A stretch of 64,000 nucleotides of DNA, from contig DDTN01000026.1 in NCBI GenBank assembly GCA_002344355.1, positions 1,020-65,019 on the forward strand. Direction: 5' to 3'. Shown here piece by piece: positions 21,926-33,745 of this stretch. The notes beneath the pieces were generated by a model. That model ran no database searches, was not told where the DNA came from, and was given only the letters and a program-made list of their open reading frames with translations. Position numbers and translations under genes: made by a program. The stretch is from Proteobacteria bacterium UBA2363 (GTDB taxonomy: Bacteria; Pseudomonadota; Gammaproteobacteria; Xanthomonadales; UBA2363). The first letter of the stretch is position 1. Each line of letters begins with the position of its first letter.

Positions 21926-22256
21926 GGGCTGGCCTGTCGATGCGAAGGGTGCCGTTTACCACAGCGAAGCGCCGATGGGGACGGTCCGGTCCGGCCCTGC
22001 CCGGTCGGTGCCGGCCGGCATCGGAACCAACGGCGTCTGGGCGCAGCCCGCACCCGCCTGCTTGGGCTGCTCGCGTGCCCTCCCGGGTCACGACGCGAAC
22101 CGGTGAGCACCGACGCGCCCGCCGCGGCCCGGCCGGGTAAGCGGCTGCGGACCTGGGCTATGCTCCCCGCAGCCAGATCTCGGGAGGGAATGGCAGGCGC
22201 GGCGGCACGCCCCTGGCACGGGACGGACGGCGGCCGGCCTGGCCAGCGACGCAGCC
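21926..22256. other. 331-bp divergent intergenic region
   Basis: No gene is visible. It lies between the secreted PKD protein (minus) and the FHA-AAA+ regulator (plus). It contains TATGCT at 22159-22164 in the context GGGCTATGCT, a candidate -10 for the regulator. TGGCACG at 22214 resembles the -24 half of a sigma-54 promoter but lacks the -12 half. GGGAGGGAATGG at 22181-22192 looks like a start signal but is out of frame with the regulator. Confidence 0.6.
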
Positions 22257-23945
22257 ATGGAGCGCCTGCGCTACAGCATCGAACGCCTGGATGGCAATGC
22301 GGACGCGTTGTCCCGCACCCAGCTGGATGTCGGCCGCTACCGGCTGGGACGCTCCGCCGAATGCGAGATCCGCCTGGACATCGCCGGCATATCGCGCCAG
22401 CACCTGGAGATCGAGGTGTTCGCCGACGGCGGCCTTGCGCTGCGCGACCTGGGATCGACCAACGGCTGCCGCGTCGATGGCCGGCCGGTAGCGGCGCTGG
22501 CCGTCTCCGGCGATTTCGAACTCGACCTGGGCGCGGCGCGCCTGCGCCTGCGCGAACACACCCCCGGCATCGATGCGCTGGCCTTCGTGATGCCTGCGGA
22601 AGACGAGCCGACCGCCCCCCGGTCGGCGACCGTCGCCCCGGGACAGACGCGCGCGCTCGCCCTGTTCGACCAGCTGCGCGAGGCCGCACTGGCGGCCCTG
22701 CCGGACGGCATGTTGCTTGCCGCCCCGCTGTCCCTGGTGCTTCAGGACTGGCTGTCGCCGCTGTCGGCCGACGGCCTCCGCCTCGTCGACGGCGAGGACA
22801 GGGTCCTGGCCCAGGCAGGCGAGGCCGCGGCCTGGCAGGTCGTCGCCGCGGGCGGCGGCTGGCAGTTCGCCGCGGATGCCAGGTCCGCGGCCCGCCTGTC
22901 GCCGCTGGCGACCCGCCTGGCCGCCGTGCTTTCCTGGTTGCCCGTCGCCCGCGGCGCCGGCGCCACAGGACCGGCTTCGGCGACCGGTGCCTCGCCGGGT
23001 GCGCCGGGCACGGCCAACCCGGCGATGCGTGCCGTGCTGGAGTCCGCCGCACGCGCCGCACGCAGCCGCGTGGCGATCCTGCTGCGTGGCGAGACCGGCG
23101 TGGGCAAGGAGGTCCTGGCGCGCTGGATACATTCCGCGTCGCCGCGCGGCGCGGGCGCCTTCGTGGCGGTCAACTGCGCCGCCCTGCCCCGCGACCTGCT
23201 GGAGGCCGAGCTGTTCGGCGTCGAGAAGGGCGCCGCGACCGGCGTCGAGGCCCGGCCAGGCCTCCTCGAGCGGGCCGACGGCGGCACCCTGTTCCTGGAC
23301 GAGCTGGGCGACATGCCCCTGGAAACCCAGGTCCGGCTGCTGCGGGCACTCGAGGACGGGCGACTGGTGCGGGTCGGCGGCCGGCAGCAGGTCGAGGTCG
23401 ATGTCCGCCTTCTGTCAGCCACCCACCAGGACTTGCGCCAGGCCATCGACGAACGGCGGTTCCGGCTCGACCTCTACCACCGCGTCGCCGGCATCGAGCT
23501 GCATATCCCGCCCCTGCGCGATCGACCGGAAGACATCGCGACCCTCGCGATCGGCTTCTTCGCCAGCGCGGTCCGGGCCGCGCCGGTCCGCAGTCCGGGC
23601 ATCGGCGCCGAGGCGCTGCTGTGCCTGCAGCGCTGGCACTGGCCGGGCAACGTGCGGGAGCTGCGCCAGGCCGTCGAGGGGGCCGTCGCGATGCTGGCGC
23701 CCGGCGAAGCACTCAGCCGCCAGCACCTGCCCGCGGCGCTGCGCGGCGACGACCCTCGGAGCAGCGACCTTTCCCTGGAACAGGCGCTGGCGCGCGCCGA
23801 GCATGGCGCCCTGGTGCAGGCGCTGGCGGTGGCCGGGGGCGACCACCGGCGTGCGCGCGAGCTGCTGGGCGTCGGCAAGACCACCTTCTACAAGCTGATG
23901 CGCTGCCACGGGCTGACGCGCGCGGCGGGTCCCGACGATGACTGA
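22257..23945 (+). CDS. FHA-AAA+ (sigma-54 activator-type) regulator with altered GAFTGA loop
   Basis: The 562-residue protein has an FHA domain first (about 20-98, with GRYRLGRSAECEI, SRQHLEIEV and LGSTNG), which binds phosphothreonine. A middle part (about 120-245) may be a worn GAF-like domain. Then comes an AAA+ domain: Walker A GETGVGKE (about 279-286), Walker B GGTLFLDELGDM (about 342-353) and LYHRVAGIELHIPPLRDRPED. A Fis-type helix-turn-helix closes the chain (RARELLGVGKTTFYKLM). The sigma-54 contact loop, normally GAFTGA, reads GAATGV, so ordinary sigma-54 activation is doubtful. The downstream kinase overlaps by 8 nt and is the obvious source of phosphothreonine (inference). Domain calls are firm; target genes are unknown. 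Confidence 0.92.
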   Translation: MERLRYSIERLDGNADALSRTQLDVGRYRLGRSAECEIRLDIAGISRQHLEIEVFADGGLALRDLGSTNGCRVDGRPVAALAVSGDFELDLGAARLRLREHTPGIDALAFVMPAEDEPTAPRSATVAPGQTRALALFDQLREAALAALPDGMLLAAPLSLVLQDWLSPLSADGLRLVDGEDRVLAQAGEAAAWQVVAAGGGWQFAADARSAARLSPLATRLAAVLSWLPVARGAGATGPASATGASPGAPGTANPAMRAVLESAARAARSRVAILLRGETGVGKEVLARWIHSASPRGAGAFVAVNCAALPRDLLEAELFGVEKGAATGVEARPGLLERADGGTLFLDELGDMPLETQVRLLRALEDGRLVRVGGRQQVEVDVRLLSATHQDLRQAIDERRFRLDLYHRVAGIELHIPPLRDRPEDIATLAIGFFASAVRAAPVRSPGIGAEALLCLQRWHWPGNVRELRQAVEGAVAMLAPGEALSRQHLPAALRGDDPRSSDLSLEQALARAEHGALVQALAVAGGDHRRARELLGVGKTTFYKLMRCHGLTRAAGPDDD

Positions 23946-26640
23946 GCGGGCGACGGAGCGGATCGACGAGCAGGCGCTGACGGTGCTCGCCGAGGGGCTT
24001 GCGTCCGGCCTGGACGGCGACCCCACGCAGCTGGTTGGCGCCCGATTCGGGCGCTACCGCGTGCTGCGCCTGTTGGGCAGCGGCGGCATGGGCGCCGTCT
24101 ACCTGGCCGAACAGACCGAGCCGGTGCGGCGGCAGGTGGCGATCAAGCTGGTCGCCGGCCGGCGCCTGGACGGCGATCGCCTGGCGCTGTTCGCGCTGGA
24201 GCGCCAGGCGCTGGCGCGCATGGCGCACCCGGCCATCGCCCAGGTGTTCGATGCCGGCGCGACCGCGGCCGGCGTGCCCTACCTGGTGATGGAATTCGTG
24301 GAGGGCCGGACGCTGTCGGCGTGGCTTGACCAGGAGCGGCCGCCCCTCGCGCAGCGCGTGGCGCTGATGCGCGACGTGTGCCTGGGCGTCGCGCACGCGC
24401 ACCGGCGCGGCATCGTCCATTGCGATCTCAAGCCCGGAAACATCCTGGTCACCCGCGTCGACAGCCAGCCCCGGCCCAAGATCATCGACTTCGGCATCGC
24501 CCGCGGCCAGGGCCAGGCCTCGCTGGCGGGGGACGGCAGCGGCACCCCCGGCTACATGAGCCCGGAACAGGCCGGCGATGCCGGTCGCATCGACCCGCGC
24601 AGCGATGTCTACAGCCTGGGGCTGGTCCTGTTCGAGGCGATCGCCGGACGGCCCTGGCACGACACTTCGGGCCTGACCGGCCTGGCCACCGACGCGCTTC
24701 GCCGCCGCATCGAAGGGGCCGGGCCGGCCAGGCTGGCGGCTGCCGACGCGGCACCGGACGTTTCCGCGGCCCGCGTGCGTGAACTCGACGCGATCGTCGC
24801 GCGCGCCACCGCACCGGATCCGGACCGGCGCTTCGAGAGTGCCGAGGCCCTGGCGGTCGACCTGCAGCACTGGCTCGATCGCAGGCCGGTCGGCGCGATG
24901 TCCGGGGGGCGCCTGTACCGGCTGCGCTGCACGGTCCGGCGCAACGCCCTGGCCACGGCACTGGCCGGACTGGCCGTCCTGGCGCTGGCGGTCGGCATAG
25001 CCGGTCTCTACGGCGGCTTGCGCGAGGCCGAGCGCCAGGCGGCCGTGGCCACCGCGCGCGGCCAGGACCTGGAGCAGGTCGTGGCCTTCCAGCAACGCCT
25101 GCTGGGCGGCCTCGACGTGCGCCGGTTCGCGGCCGGCTGGGTCGACGGACTGGTCGAGCGGGCCAGCCAGGTGGCGGTCGGGGAGCAACTGATCGGCGTG
25201 GACGACCTCCGTGCCGCGCTGGCCGCCCTGCCGGTGGTCGATGTGTCGCGCCAGACCCTGCTACAGGCCGTATTGCAGCCCGCCGCCGGGGTGATCGACA
25301 CCCAGTACGGCGGCCAGCCGCGGGTCCAGGCCGCGCTGCGCGCCTCGCTGGGACGGACCCTGCTGGACCTCGCGCTGTTCCCGGCAGCGCTCGAACAGCT
25401 CGACCTGGCCGCCGGGCAGCTGGATTCGATCGGCGCGCGGCACACCCGGCAGCGACTCCAGGTCGAGCTCGACCGCGCCGCCGCCGAGCGCGGCCGTGGC
25501 GAGCTGCAACGGGCCCTGGAGCGTCTGGCGCCCCTCCCTGATCGCGTGGCCGCGCACCCGGGCGAGCGGCCCGATGCCCTGCTGCCGGAGGCCGAACTGA
25601 TGCTGGCCGCGGTGCTCAGCGACCTCGACCGGCAGGACGAGGCGCGCGACCACGCGGTACGGGCGGCGACGCGGTTCCGGGACATCGGCGAGCTTGGCCG
25701 GGCGCTGCAGACCGAGGCGCACCTGCTGCTCAACGAGATCACCTTGCAGGGGCGCTGCGACCTCGTCCTGCGCCAGCGCATGCACGACTCCCTGGCCGAG
25801 GCCGCGCAGGCCGGGCTGCCGCCCCGGCAACGCGCCGTCATCCACCAGGCGCTGGGCAACTGCGACCTGTCGAGGGGCGCGTCGCGCAGCGCGGCGGCGA
25901 GCTTCGAGGCCGCCTACCAGGCGATCCGCGAGCACAGCGGCGAAGACGACCCCAACACCCAGTACATGCGCGCGACCGCCCTGTTCCTGGCGGTCGAGTC
26001 CGGGCGACTGGACCAGTCCATCGCAGCGGCGCTCGCCGACGCCGCCGACCGCGGCGAGCGCCTGACCGGACCGACCACGGTGTTCGCGGCGCTCCCCCGC
26101 ATCGGCCTGGCCGAGCTGCACTCGCGACGCGGCGAGCATGCGCAGGCCCAGGCGATACACGCCGAGCTGTCCACCCGGCTGGCCGGCGAGGATGTGCGCG
26201 GCGCGGTCCGCTACCTAAGCCAGGCCTATGCCGGAACCGCGCTGTTCCGGGCCGGCCTCCCCGAGCAGGGTGCCAGCAGCCTGGCCGCCGCCGAAGCCAC
26301 CTGCGAACAGGCGCACGGCCAGGACAATTCGACCTGCCTCGGCTTCCGCCTTGCCCGGCTGCAGAAGCACTTCGAGGCCGATCCCGGGGCGGTTGCCGGC
26401 GAAGCCCTGGTCGCCTTCCGGTCCGACGCCCACCGGGTGTTCGCCGAGGGCCACGTCTACCGCCTGATGGCCGACTGGCTCGCCTATCGCGGCCTGCGGC
26501 GGGACGGCCTCGACGGCGAGGCCGCCCACCTGGCGGCGCACGGCCTGCGTCCGGCGCTCGATGCGCTGGATCCAGCGGAGTTCGGCACCGACGAGGCCCA
26601 GCTGCTGGGGGCGATCCGCGAGGCACTGGCCGGACCCTGA
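23938..26640 (+). CDS. Ser/Thr protein kinase with membrane helix and C-terminal helical repeats
   Basis: The 900-residue protein has an N-terminal Hanks-type kinase (about 38-310): Gly-rich loop LGSGGMGAVYLAEQ, Lys70 in VAIKL, the catalytic loop HCDLKPGN (Asp163), DFG at 184-186 and the APE-equivalent GYMSPEQ. The catalytic loop has Cys where most kinases have Arg, making it a non-RD kinase. A single membrane helix (about 339-360) follows. The C-terminal ~540 residues are Ala/Leu-rich helical repeats of TPR type, presumably a sensor or interaction module on the far side of the membrane. The start ATGACTGA overlaps the end of the FHA regulator, so both are made together. Kinase family is certain; the signal and substrates are inferred. 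Confidence 0.92.
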   Translation: MTERATERIDEQALTVLAEGLASGLDGDPTQLVGARFGRYRVLRLLGSGGMGAVYLAEQTEPVRRQVAIKLVAGRRLDGDRLALFALERQALARMAHPAIAQVFDAGATAAGVPYLVMEFVEGRTLSAWLDQERPPLAQRVALMRDVCLGVAHAHRRGIVHCDLKPGNILVTRVDSQPRPKIIDFGIARGQGQASLAGDGSGTPGYMSPEQAGDAGRIDPRSDVYSLGLVLFEAIAGRPWHDTSGLTGLATDALRRRIEGAGPARLAAADAAPDVSAARVRELDAIVARATAPDPDRRFESAEALAVDLQHWLDRRPVGAMSGGRLYRLRCTVRRNALATALAGLAVLALAVGIAGLYGGLREAERQAAVATARGQDLEQVVAFQQRLLGGLDVRRFAAGWVDGLVERASQVAVGEQLIGVDDLRAALAALPVVDVSRQTLLQAVLQPAAGVIDTQYGGQPRVQAALRASLGRTLLDLALFPAALEQLDLAAGQLDSIGARHTRQRLQVELDRAAAERGRGELQRALERLAPLPDRVAAHPGERPDALLPEAELMLAAVLSDLDRQDEARDHAVRAATRFRDIGELGRALQTEAHLLLNEITLQGRCDLVLRQRMHDSLAEAAQAGLPPRQRAVIHQALGNCDLSRGASRSAAASFEAAYQAIREHSGEDDPNTQYMRATALFLAVESGRLDQSIAAALADAADRGERLTGPTTVFAALPRIGLAELHSRRGEHAQAQAIHAELSTRLAGEDVRGAVRYLSQAYAGTALFRAGLPEQGASSLAAAEATCEQAHGQDNSTCLGFRLARLQKHFEADPGAVAGEALVAFRSDAHRVFAEGHVYRLMADWLAYRGLRRDGLDGEAAHLAAHGLRPALDALDPAEFGTDEAQLLGAIREALAGP

Positions 26641-26678
26641 TCCCGGCCAGCCGCCGGCCAGTCCCAGGCGGGTCCGCC

Positions 26679-27820
26679 TCAGGCCGGGACGGCGCCCCCG
26701 GGAAGCGGCCTCTCCAGCTCGACGAAATGGAGATCGTCCCGCCGCGGCAGGCCGAAGCGGGGGTCACCGTAGGGAAAGGGGTGGCGGCGCCCGGTAAGGG
26801 CATAGCCGCGGCGCAGGTACCAGCCGATCAGGCTTTCGCGCAGCCAGATCACCTTCATGCGCAGCCAGCGGGCATCGAAGTCCAGCCAGGCCCGCCGCTG
26901 CGCCTCCGCCAGCAGGACGTCGCCGATGCCCTGGCGTTGCAGTCCCGGCGCCACCGCGAACAGGCCGAACCAGCAGGTGTCGCCGTCCCGTGCCAGATGG
27001 CAGCAGGCGACCGGCTCGCCGTCGCGCCGGGCCAGCAGGATGCCCTGCCCGCCGGCCAGCATGGACGCGACTGCCGCGGCATCGGTGCGCTGGCCGTCCA
27101 GCAGGTCCGCCTCGGTGGTCCAGCCGGCCCGGCTGGCCTCGCCGCGATAGGCCGACTGTGCCAGCGCGACCACCGCCTCGACGTCCTCGGGCGTGGCGTA
27201 GCGGATGTCCAGGCCCGACAGCGGCGGCAGCCAGCCGGGCGACCGGAACCGCCAGTCGTACTCCATGTAGCGCGCGGTCGACAGCGCCACCCCCTCCCCG
27301 GCCAGCCCGGCGACCACGTGGAGCGCGGCGTCGATGCCGGCGCTGATACCCGCGGCCGCCACCAGCGTGCCGTCCCGGGTGTAGCGGACCCCGCGCACCA
27401 GGGTCGCGCCGGCGACCCCGCCCAGCTCGTCCCAGGCCTCGTGGTGGGTGGTGAAGCGACGCCCGGCGAGGAGCCCGGCTGCGGCGAGGATGCGGGCGCC
27501 GGTGCACACCGACAGCAGCTCTCCGGCACCGGCGGCACGGCTGCGCAGCCAGGCCAGCGCCAGCGGGTCGGCGGCGACCGCGCGGGAACCGGCGCCGCCG
27601 GGCACCACCAGGACATCGGCGCCGGCCGTCTCGTCGAAGGTCGAGTCCGGCACCAGGCGCAGGCCGTTGACCGCGGTCACCGGCGCCGCGGACGCCGCGA
27701 CCGTCCGGACCTGGAACAGGCCATGGCCATGCAGCTCGTCGGCCACCGAGAACACCTCGAACGGCCCGGCGAGGTCGAGCACCTCGACCTGCGGGTACAC
27801 CAGCAGGGCGACCTGCCGCC

Positions 27821-27824
<4 letters not shown>
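26679..27824 (-). CDS. DJ-1/PfpI-type domain fused to GNAT acetyltransferase
   Basis: The 381-residue chain has two parts. Residues 1-200 are a DJ-1/PfpI domain of the GlxA/isonitrile-hydratase type: LLVYPQVEVLDLAGPFEVFS, VLVVPGG, the nucleophile elbow LLSVCTGARILAAAGLL with Cys107, and TTHHEAW. Residues ~206-381 are a GNAT domain with the acetyl-CoA loop APGLQRQGIGDVLL (Q/RxxGxG, residues 296-301), ending in WYLRRGYALTGRRHPFPYGD. No helix-turn-helix replaces the usual GlxA regulator tail. GTG 27824 overlaps the sufS TGA as GTGA, making this the last gene of the SUF operon. Each domain suggests small-molecule or protein modification; the substrate is unknown. Confidence 0.88.
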
Positions 27825-29061
<1,237 letters not shown>

Positions 29062-29065
<4 letters not shown>

Positions 29066-30254
29066 ACCGCCTCCTCCAGCCCGGCCAGCGCCGCCAGCCG
29101 CGCCGGCAGCGGCCAGTCGCCCGCGAAGCCGGCGAGCGCCTCGGCGGCGAAGGCCCGGACCAGGATCGCCCGCGCGGCATCGGCCGGGATGCCGCGGCTG
29201 CGCAGGTAGAACAGCGCCGCCGGGTCGAGCTGGCCGACGGTGGCGCCGTGCGCGCAGCGCACGTCGTCGGCATGGATCTCGAGCACCGGCTTGGCGTCGA
29301 CCTCGGCCTGCGCCGAGCCGAGCAGGCTCTTGCACTCGAGCCGGGCGTCGGTGCCGTCGGCGCCGGCGGCGACCAGGATGTGGCCGTCGAACACGGCGCG
29401 CGCACGCTCGTCGGCCAGCGCCCGCCAGGCGGTGGTGCTGGTGCAGCCGGGCGCCAGGTGGCGCAGGCGCAGCTGCAGGTCGGCGTGGCGGCGGCCGGCG
29501 AGCACGAAGGCGCCGCCGAGCTGCGCGCTGGCGCCGGCGCCGGCCAGGTCGATCGTGAGCTCGTGGCGGGAAGGCGCCGCACCGCCGTCGAGGGCCTGCA
29601 GGCGCAGGCGCGCGCCGGCGGCCAGCCGCACGCGGTTGCGCAGCAGCAGCGACAGCGCCTCGGCGGGGGCATTGACGCAGGCCAGGTCCAGCTCGGCGCC
29701 CGCGGCCAGCTCGATCGCGGTATCGACGGTCGCCAGGGCCGGGCCCCGGGCTCCTTCGCAGTCGAGCAGCACGCGGGCGCGGGCGCCGCTGCCGAGGACG
29801 ATGCGGTGGCGCAGGTGCCAGCTGCGGTCCGCGCCGACGCCACTCCGGTGGAGCAGCGCCAGCCAGTCGCCGGCGTCGGTCCCGGCATCGACCCGGAGCG
29901 TGGCGCCATCGACGGCGAAGGCGGCGCTGAGGTGATCGAAGACATCCCCCTGCGCCGTGGCCGGCGCCGCGACGCCGGTGGTCAGGCGCACGCCCGCCGC
30001 CAGGCCGTCCAGGCCGGCGCCGGTGCGGTGGCCGTCCCGGAACACCACGCTGCGCGGCGGTGCCGGCTCGGCGGCCGGCGGCGCGGCCGGCCTCGGCGCG
30101 CGCTGGCCCAGGGCATGCAGGGACGTGTAACGCCACGCCTCGAGCCGGCGCTCGGGCCAGGGCGCGACGCGCGCATCGGCCAGGGCCCGTCGCCGCGCCG
30201 GCTCGTCGACCGGCAGGTCGGCGACGTCCAGGGCCTGCTGCAGTGGGGTCGTCA

Positions 30255-30255
<1 letters not shown>
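29062..30255 (-). CDS. sufD: Fe-S cluster scaffold subunit SufD
   Basis: SufD pairs with SufB and SufC in the SufBC2D scaffold on which Fe-S clusters are assembled. The 397-residue protein has the N-terminal EAWRYTSLHALG stretch, a beta-helix core and the typical C-terminal block EIHADDVRCAHGATVGQLD followed by FYLRSRGIPADAARAILVRAF. Its ATG overlaps the sufC stop by one base (TGATG). Sequence between about 40 and 110 is Ala/Pro-rich and variable. Confidence 0.95.
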
Positions 30256-31016
<761 letters not shown>

Positions 31017-31137
31017 GTCGGGTCGATCCAGGAGGGGCGCGGGGATCCGCTGAGGAGAGAGGCCGGCGAACCGGCTGCACGCGGCGCCGCGGAGCACGCC
31101 GAGGCGGCGGCGCCGGGCCAGGCGTGCGTCGACGGCA

Positions 31138-32586
<1,449 letters not shown>

Positions 32587-32607
32587 GGATTCCCGATGCG
32601 TGGCGGC

Positions 32608-33057
32608 CTAGGCGAGCCGGATCCGGATCTCGCCCCGGCCCGGCGAGTCCGGCGACGGTGGCGCCAGCATCTGCGCCAGGCTGATTTCGCGCAGACTGCG
32701 CTCGATCGCCCCGGAGATGCGTTGCCAGGGACCGCGTACGCCGCAATGCGCCTCGTGGCTGCACTGGCCGGCATGGCTCGCGCATTCGGTCACCGCGATC
32801 GGGCCATCGATGGCCTCGACGATGCGCGCGACGGCGATCCGGTCGGGCGGCAGCGCCAGCCGGTAGCCACCGGCGGCGCCGCGCTGCGACTCGACCAGGC
32901 CGGCGCCCGTCAGCAGCTTCAGCACCTTGCTGGCGGTCGGCAGCTCCAGCCGCGCCGCCTCGGCGAGGTCGGCAGCCGGCCGCAGCCGGTCCGGCGCCTC
33001 GGCCATCAGGCCCAGCAGCACGGTGGCGTAGTCGGTGAGCTTGCTGACCCGCAGCAT
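32608..33057 (-). CDS. sufR: SUF operon Rrf2-family regulator
   Basis: The 149-residue Rrf2/IscR-type repressor has a winged helix at the N-terminus (MLRVSKLTDYATVLLGLMA to SQRGAAGGYRLALP) and three cysteines, Cys92, Cys99 and Cys105 (ECASHAGQC then HEAHC), which in IscR relatives hold a [2Fe-2S] cluster. It leads the suf operon, and its own promoter is covered by a palindrome, so it probably represses the operon when its cluster is intact and releases it under iron or oxidative stress (inference from the family). A GAGG ribosome site lies about 9 bases upstream. Confidence 0.93.
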   Translation of the reverse strand: MLRVSKLTDYATVLLGLMAEAPDRLRPAADLAEAARLELPTASKVLKLLTGAGLVESQRGAAGGYRLALPPDRIAVARIVEAIDGPIAVTECASHAGQCSHEAHCGVRGPWQRISGAIERSLREISLAQMLAPPSPDSPGRGEIRIRLA

Positions 33058-33074
33058 CCGGCGATCCTCAAATG

Positions 33075-33101
33075 GGACCGGAATTGTACTGTTTCCGGAC
33101 C
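33075..33101 (-). promoter_or_regulatory. suf promoter with overlapping palindromic operator
   Basis: An inverted repeat with 9-bp arms (GGACCGGAA and TTCCGGACC, one mismatch) flanks a 9-bp centre. On the minus strand the -10 candidate TACAAT (33083-33088) lies inside this centre. A start about 7 bases on leaves a leader of about 19 nt to sufR. Position and symmetry fit a repressor site for the Rrf2 protein made by the first gene. Confidence 0.6.
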
Positions 33102-33242
33102 GCGCTCGCCAGCCGCCAGGCTGAACGGCTGGGCGGGCGCACGGACGACAAGCCGGTTGTCGTGGCGTAGGATCGGCCCGCCGCCGACCCGCCGGGTCTG
33201 GCGGCCCGAACGATCCATGGCAAACGACTGAGGAGGGAACCG

Positions 33243-33449
33243 ATGGCCGCTTCCAAGCTGGTGGGACTGGTGTTGCTTGTGCTGGGCGCGATCCTGCTGT
33301 ACTTCGGCTTCACAGCCACCGACAGCATCGGCGAGCAGGTGGTCGAGGGAGTCACCGGCCGCTACACCGACCAGACCATGTGGTACCTGATCGGCGGCGG
33401 CATCAGCGCCGCGGCCGGGCTCGCCCTGCTGCTGTTCGGTCGCAAGTGA
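33243..33449 (+). CDS. DUF3185-family small membrane protein
   Basis: The 68-residue protein has two membrane helices (about 6-24 and 46-64) flanking a soluble loop with DSIGEQVVEGVTGRYTDQTMWYL split across the junction. This pattern and length match DUF3185 proteins, which have no known role. AGGAGG lies well placed before the ATG. It is divergent from sufR, and its 5' region contains the suf operator ~140 bp away. Confidence 0.85.
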   Translation: MAASKLVGLVLLVLGAILLYFGFTATDSIGEQVVEGVTGRYTDQTMWYLIGGGISAAAGLALLLFGRK

Positions 33450-33745
33450 CGGGATCCCGGCCGGCTGCCTGCCCGCTGCCTGCCGGCCAGGCTCGGCTGC
33501 AGGAACCCGCTGCCTGCCGGTAGACGACCCCTTCTGGTCGTCCGTCGGTTCGCCCGTCCGGCGCAGGTCCGGGCGGGCCCCCGGCACGTCCACGGCGCAC
33601 CCGGTCGCCTCGCCGGGCGGCCATCCATGGCCGCAGCCCGCAGGTCGCCGGGCGCGGCCTGCCCTGCGGCCCGGGCCGGGCCGCCGGACCGCCGGTGGTC
33701 GCCGGAAACGGGCGGCCGCGGCGCCTGACGCCGCGGCGGCGCCCG
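33450..33745. other. 296-bp convergent intergenic region
   Basis: No gene is visible between the ends of the DUF3185 gene and the beta-helix gene. It contains CTGCCTGCCGG twice close together and one copy of a dispersed hairpin repeat at 33524-33572 that recurs near 40.6 kb. Confidence 0.6.
33524..33572 (+). repeat. dispersed intergenic hairpin repeat, copy A
   Basis: The order is ACGACC, a 6-nt loop, GGTCG (stem of up to 7 bp with flanks), 10 variable bases, then CGCCCGTCC, one base, GCGCAGG, one base, CCGG. Copy B at 40575-40622 keeps all these blocks in the same order and nearly the same spacing. Both are in gene-free DNA. Confidence 0.55.

Noticed and set aside
22181..22192. GGGAGGGAATGG as the start of the FHA-AAA+ gene
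   Set aside because: The ATG is not in frame with the regulator (67 bases apart) and its own frame is low-complexity, non-conserved sequence.
22214..22228. Sigma-54-type promoter before the FHA-AAA+ gene
   Set aside because: The -24 half TGGCACG is good, but the -12 GC is missing at the required spacing.
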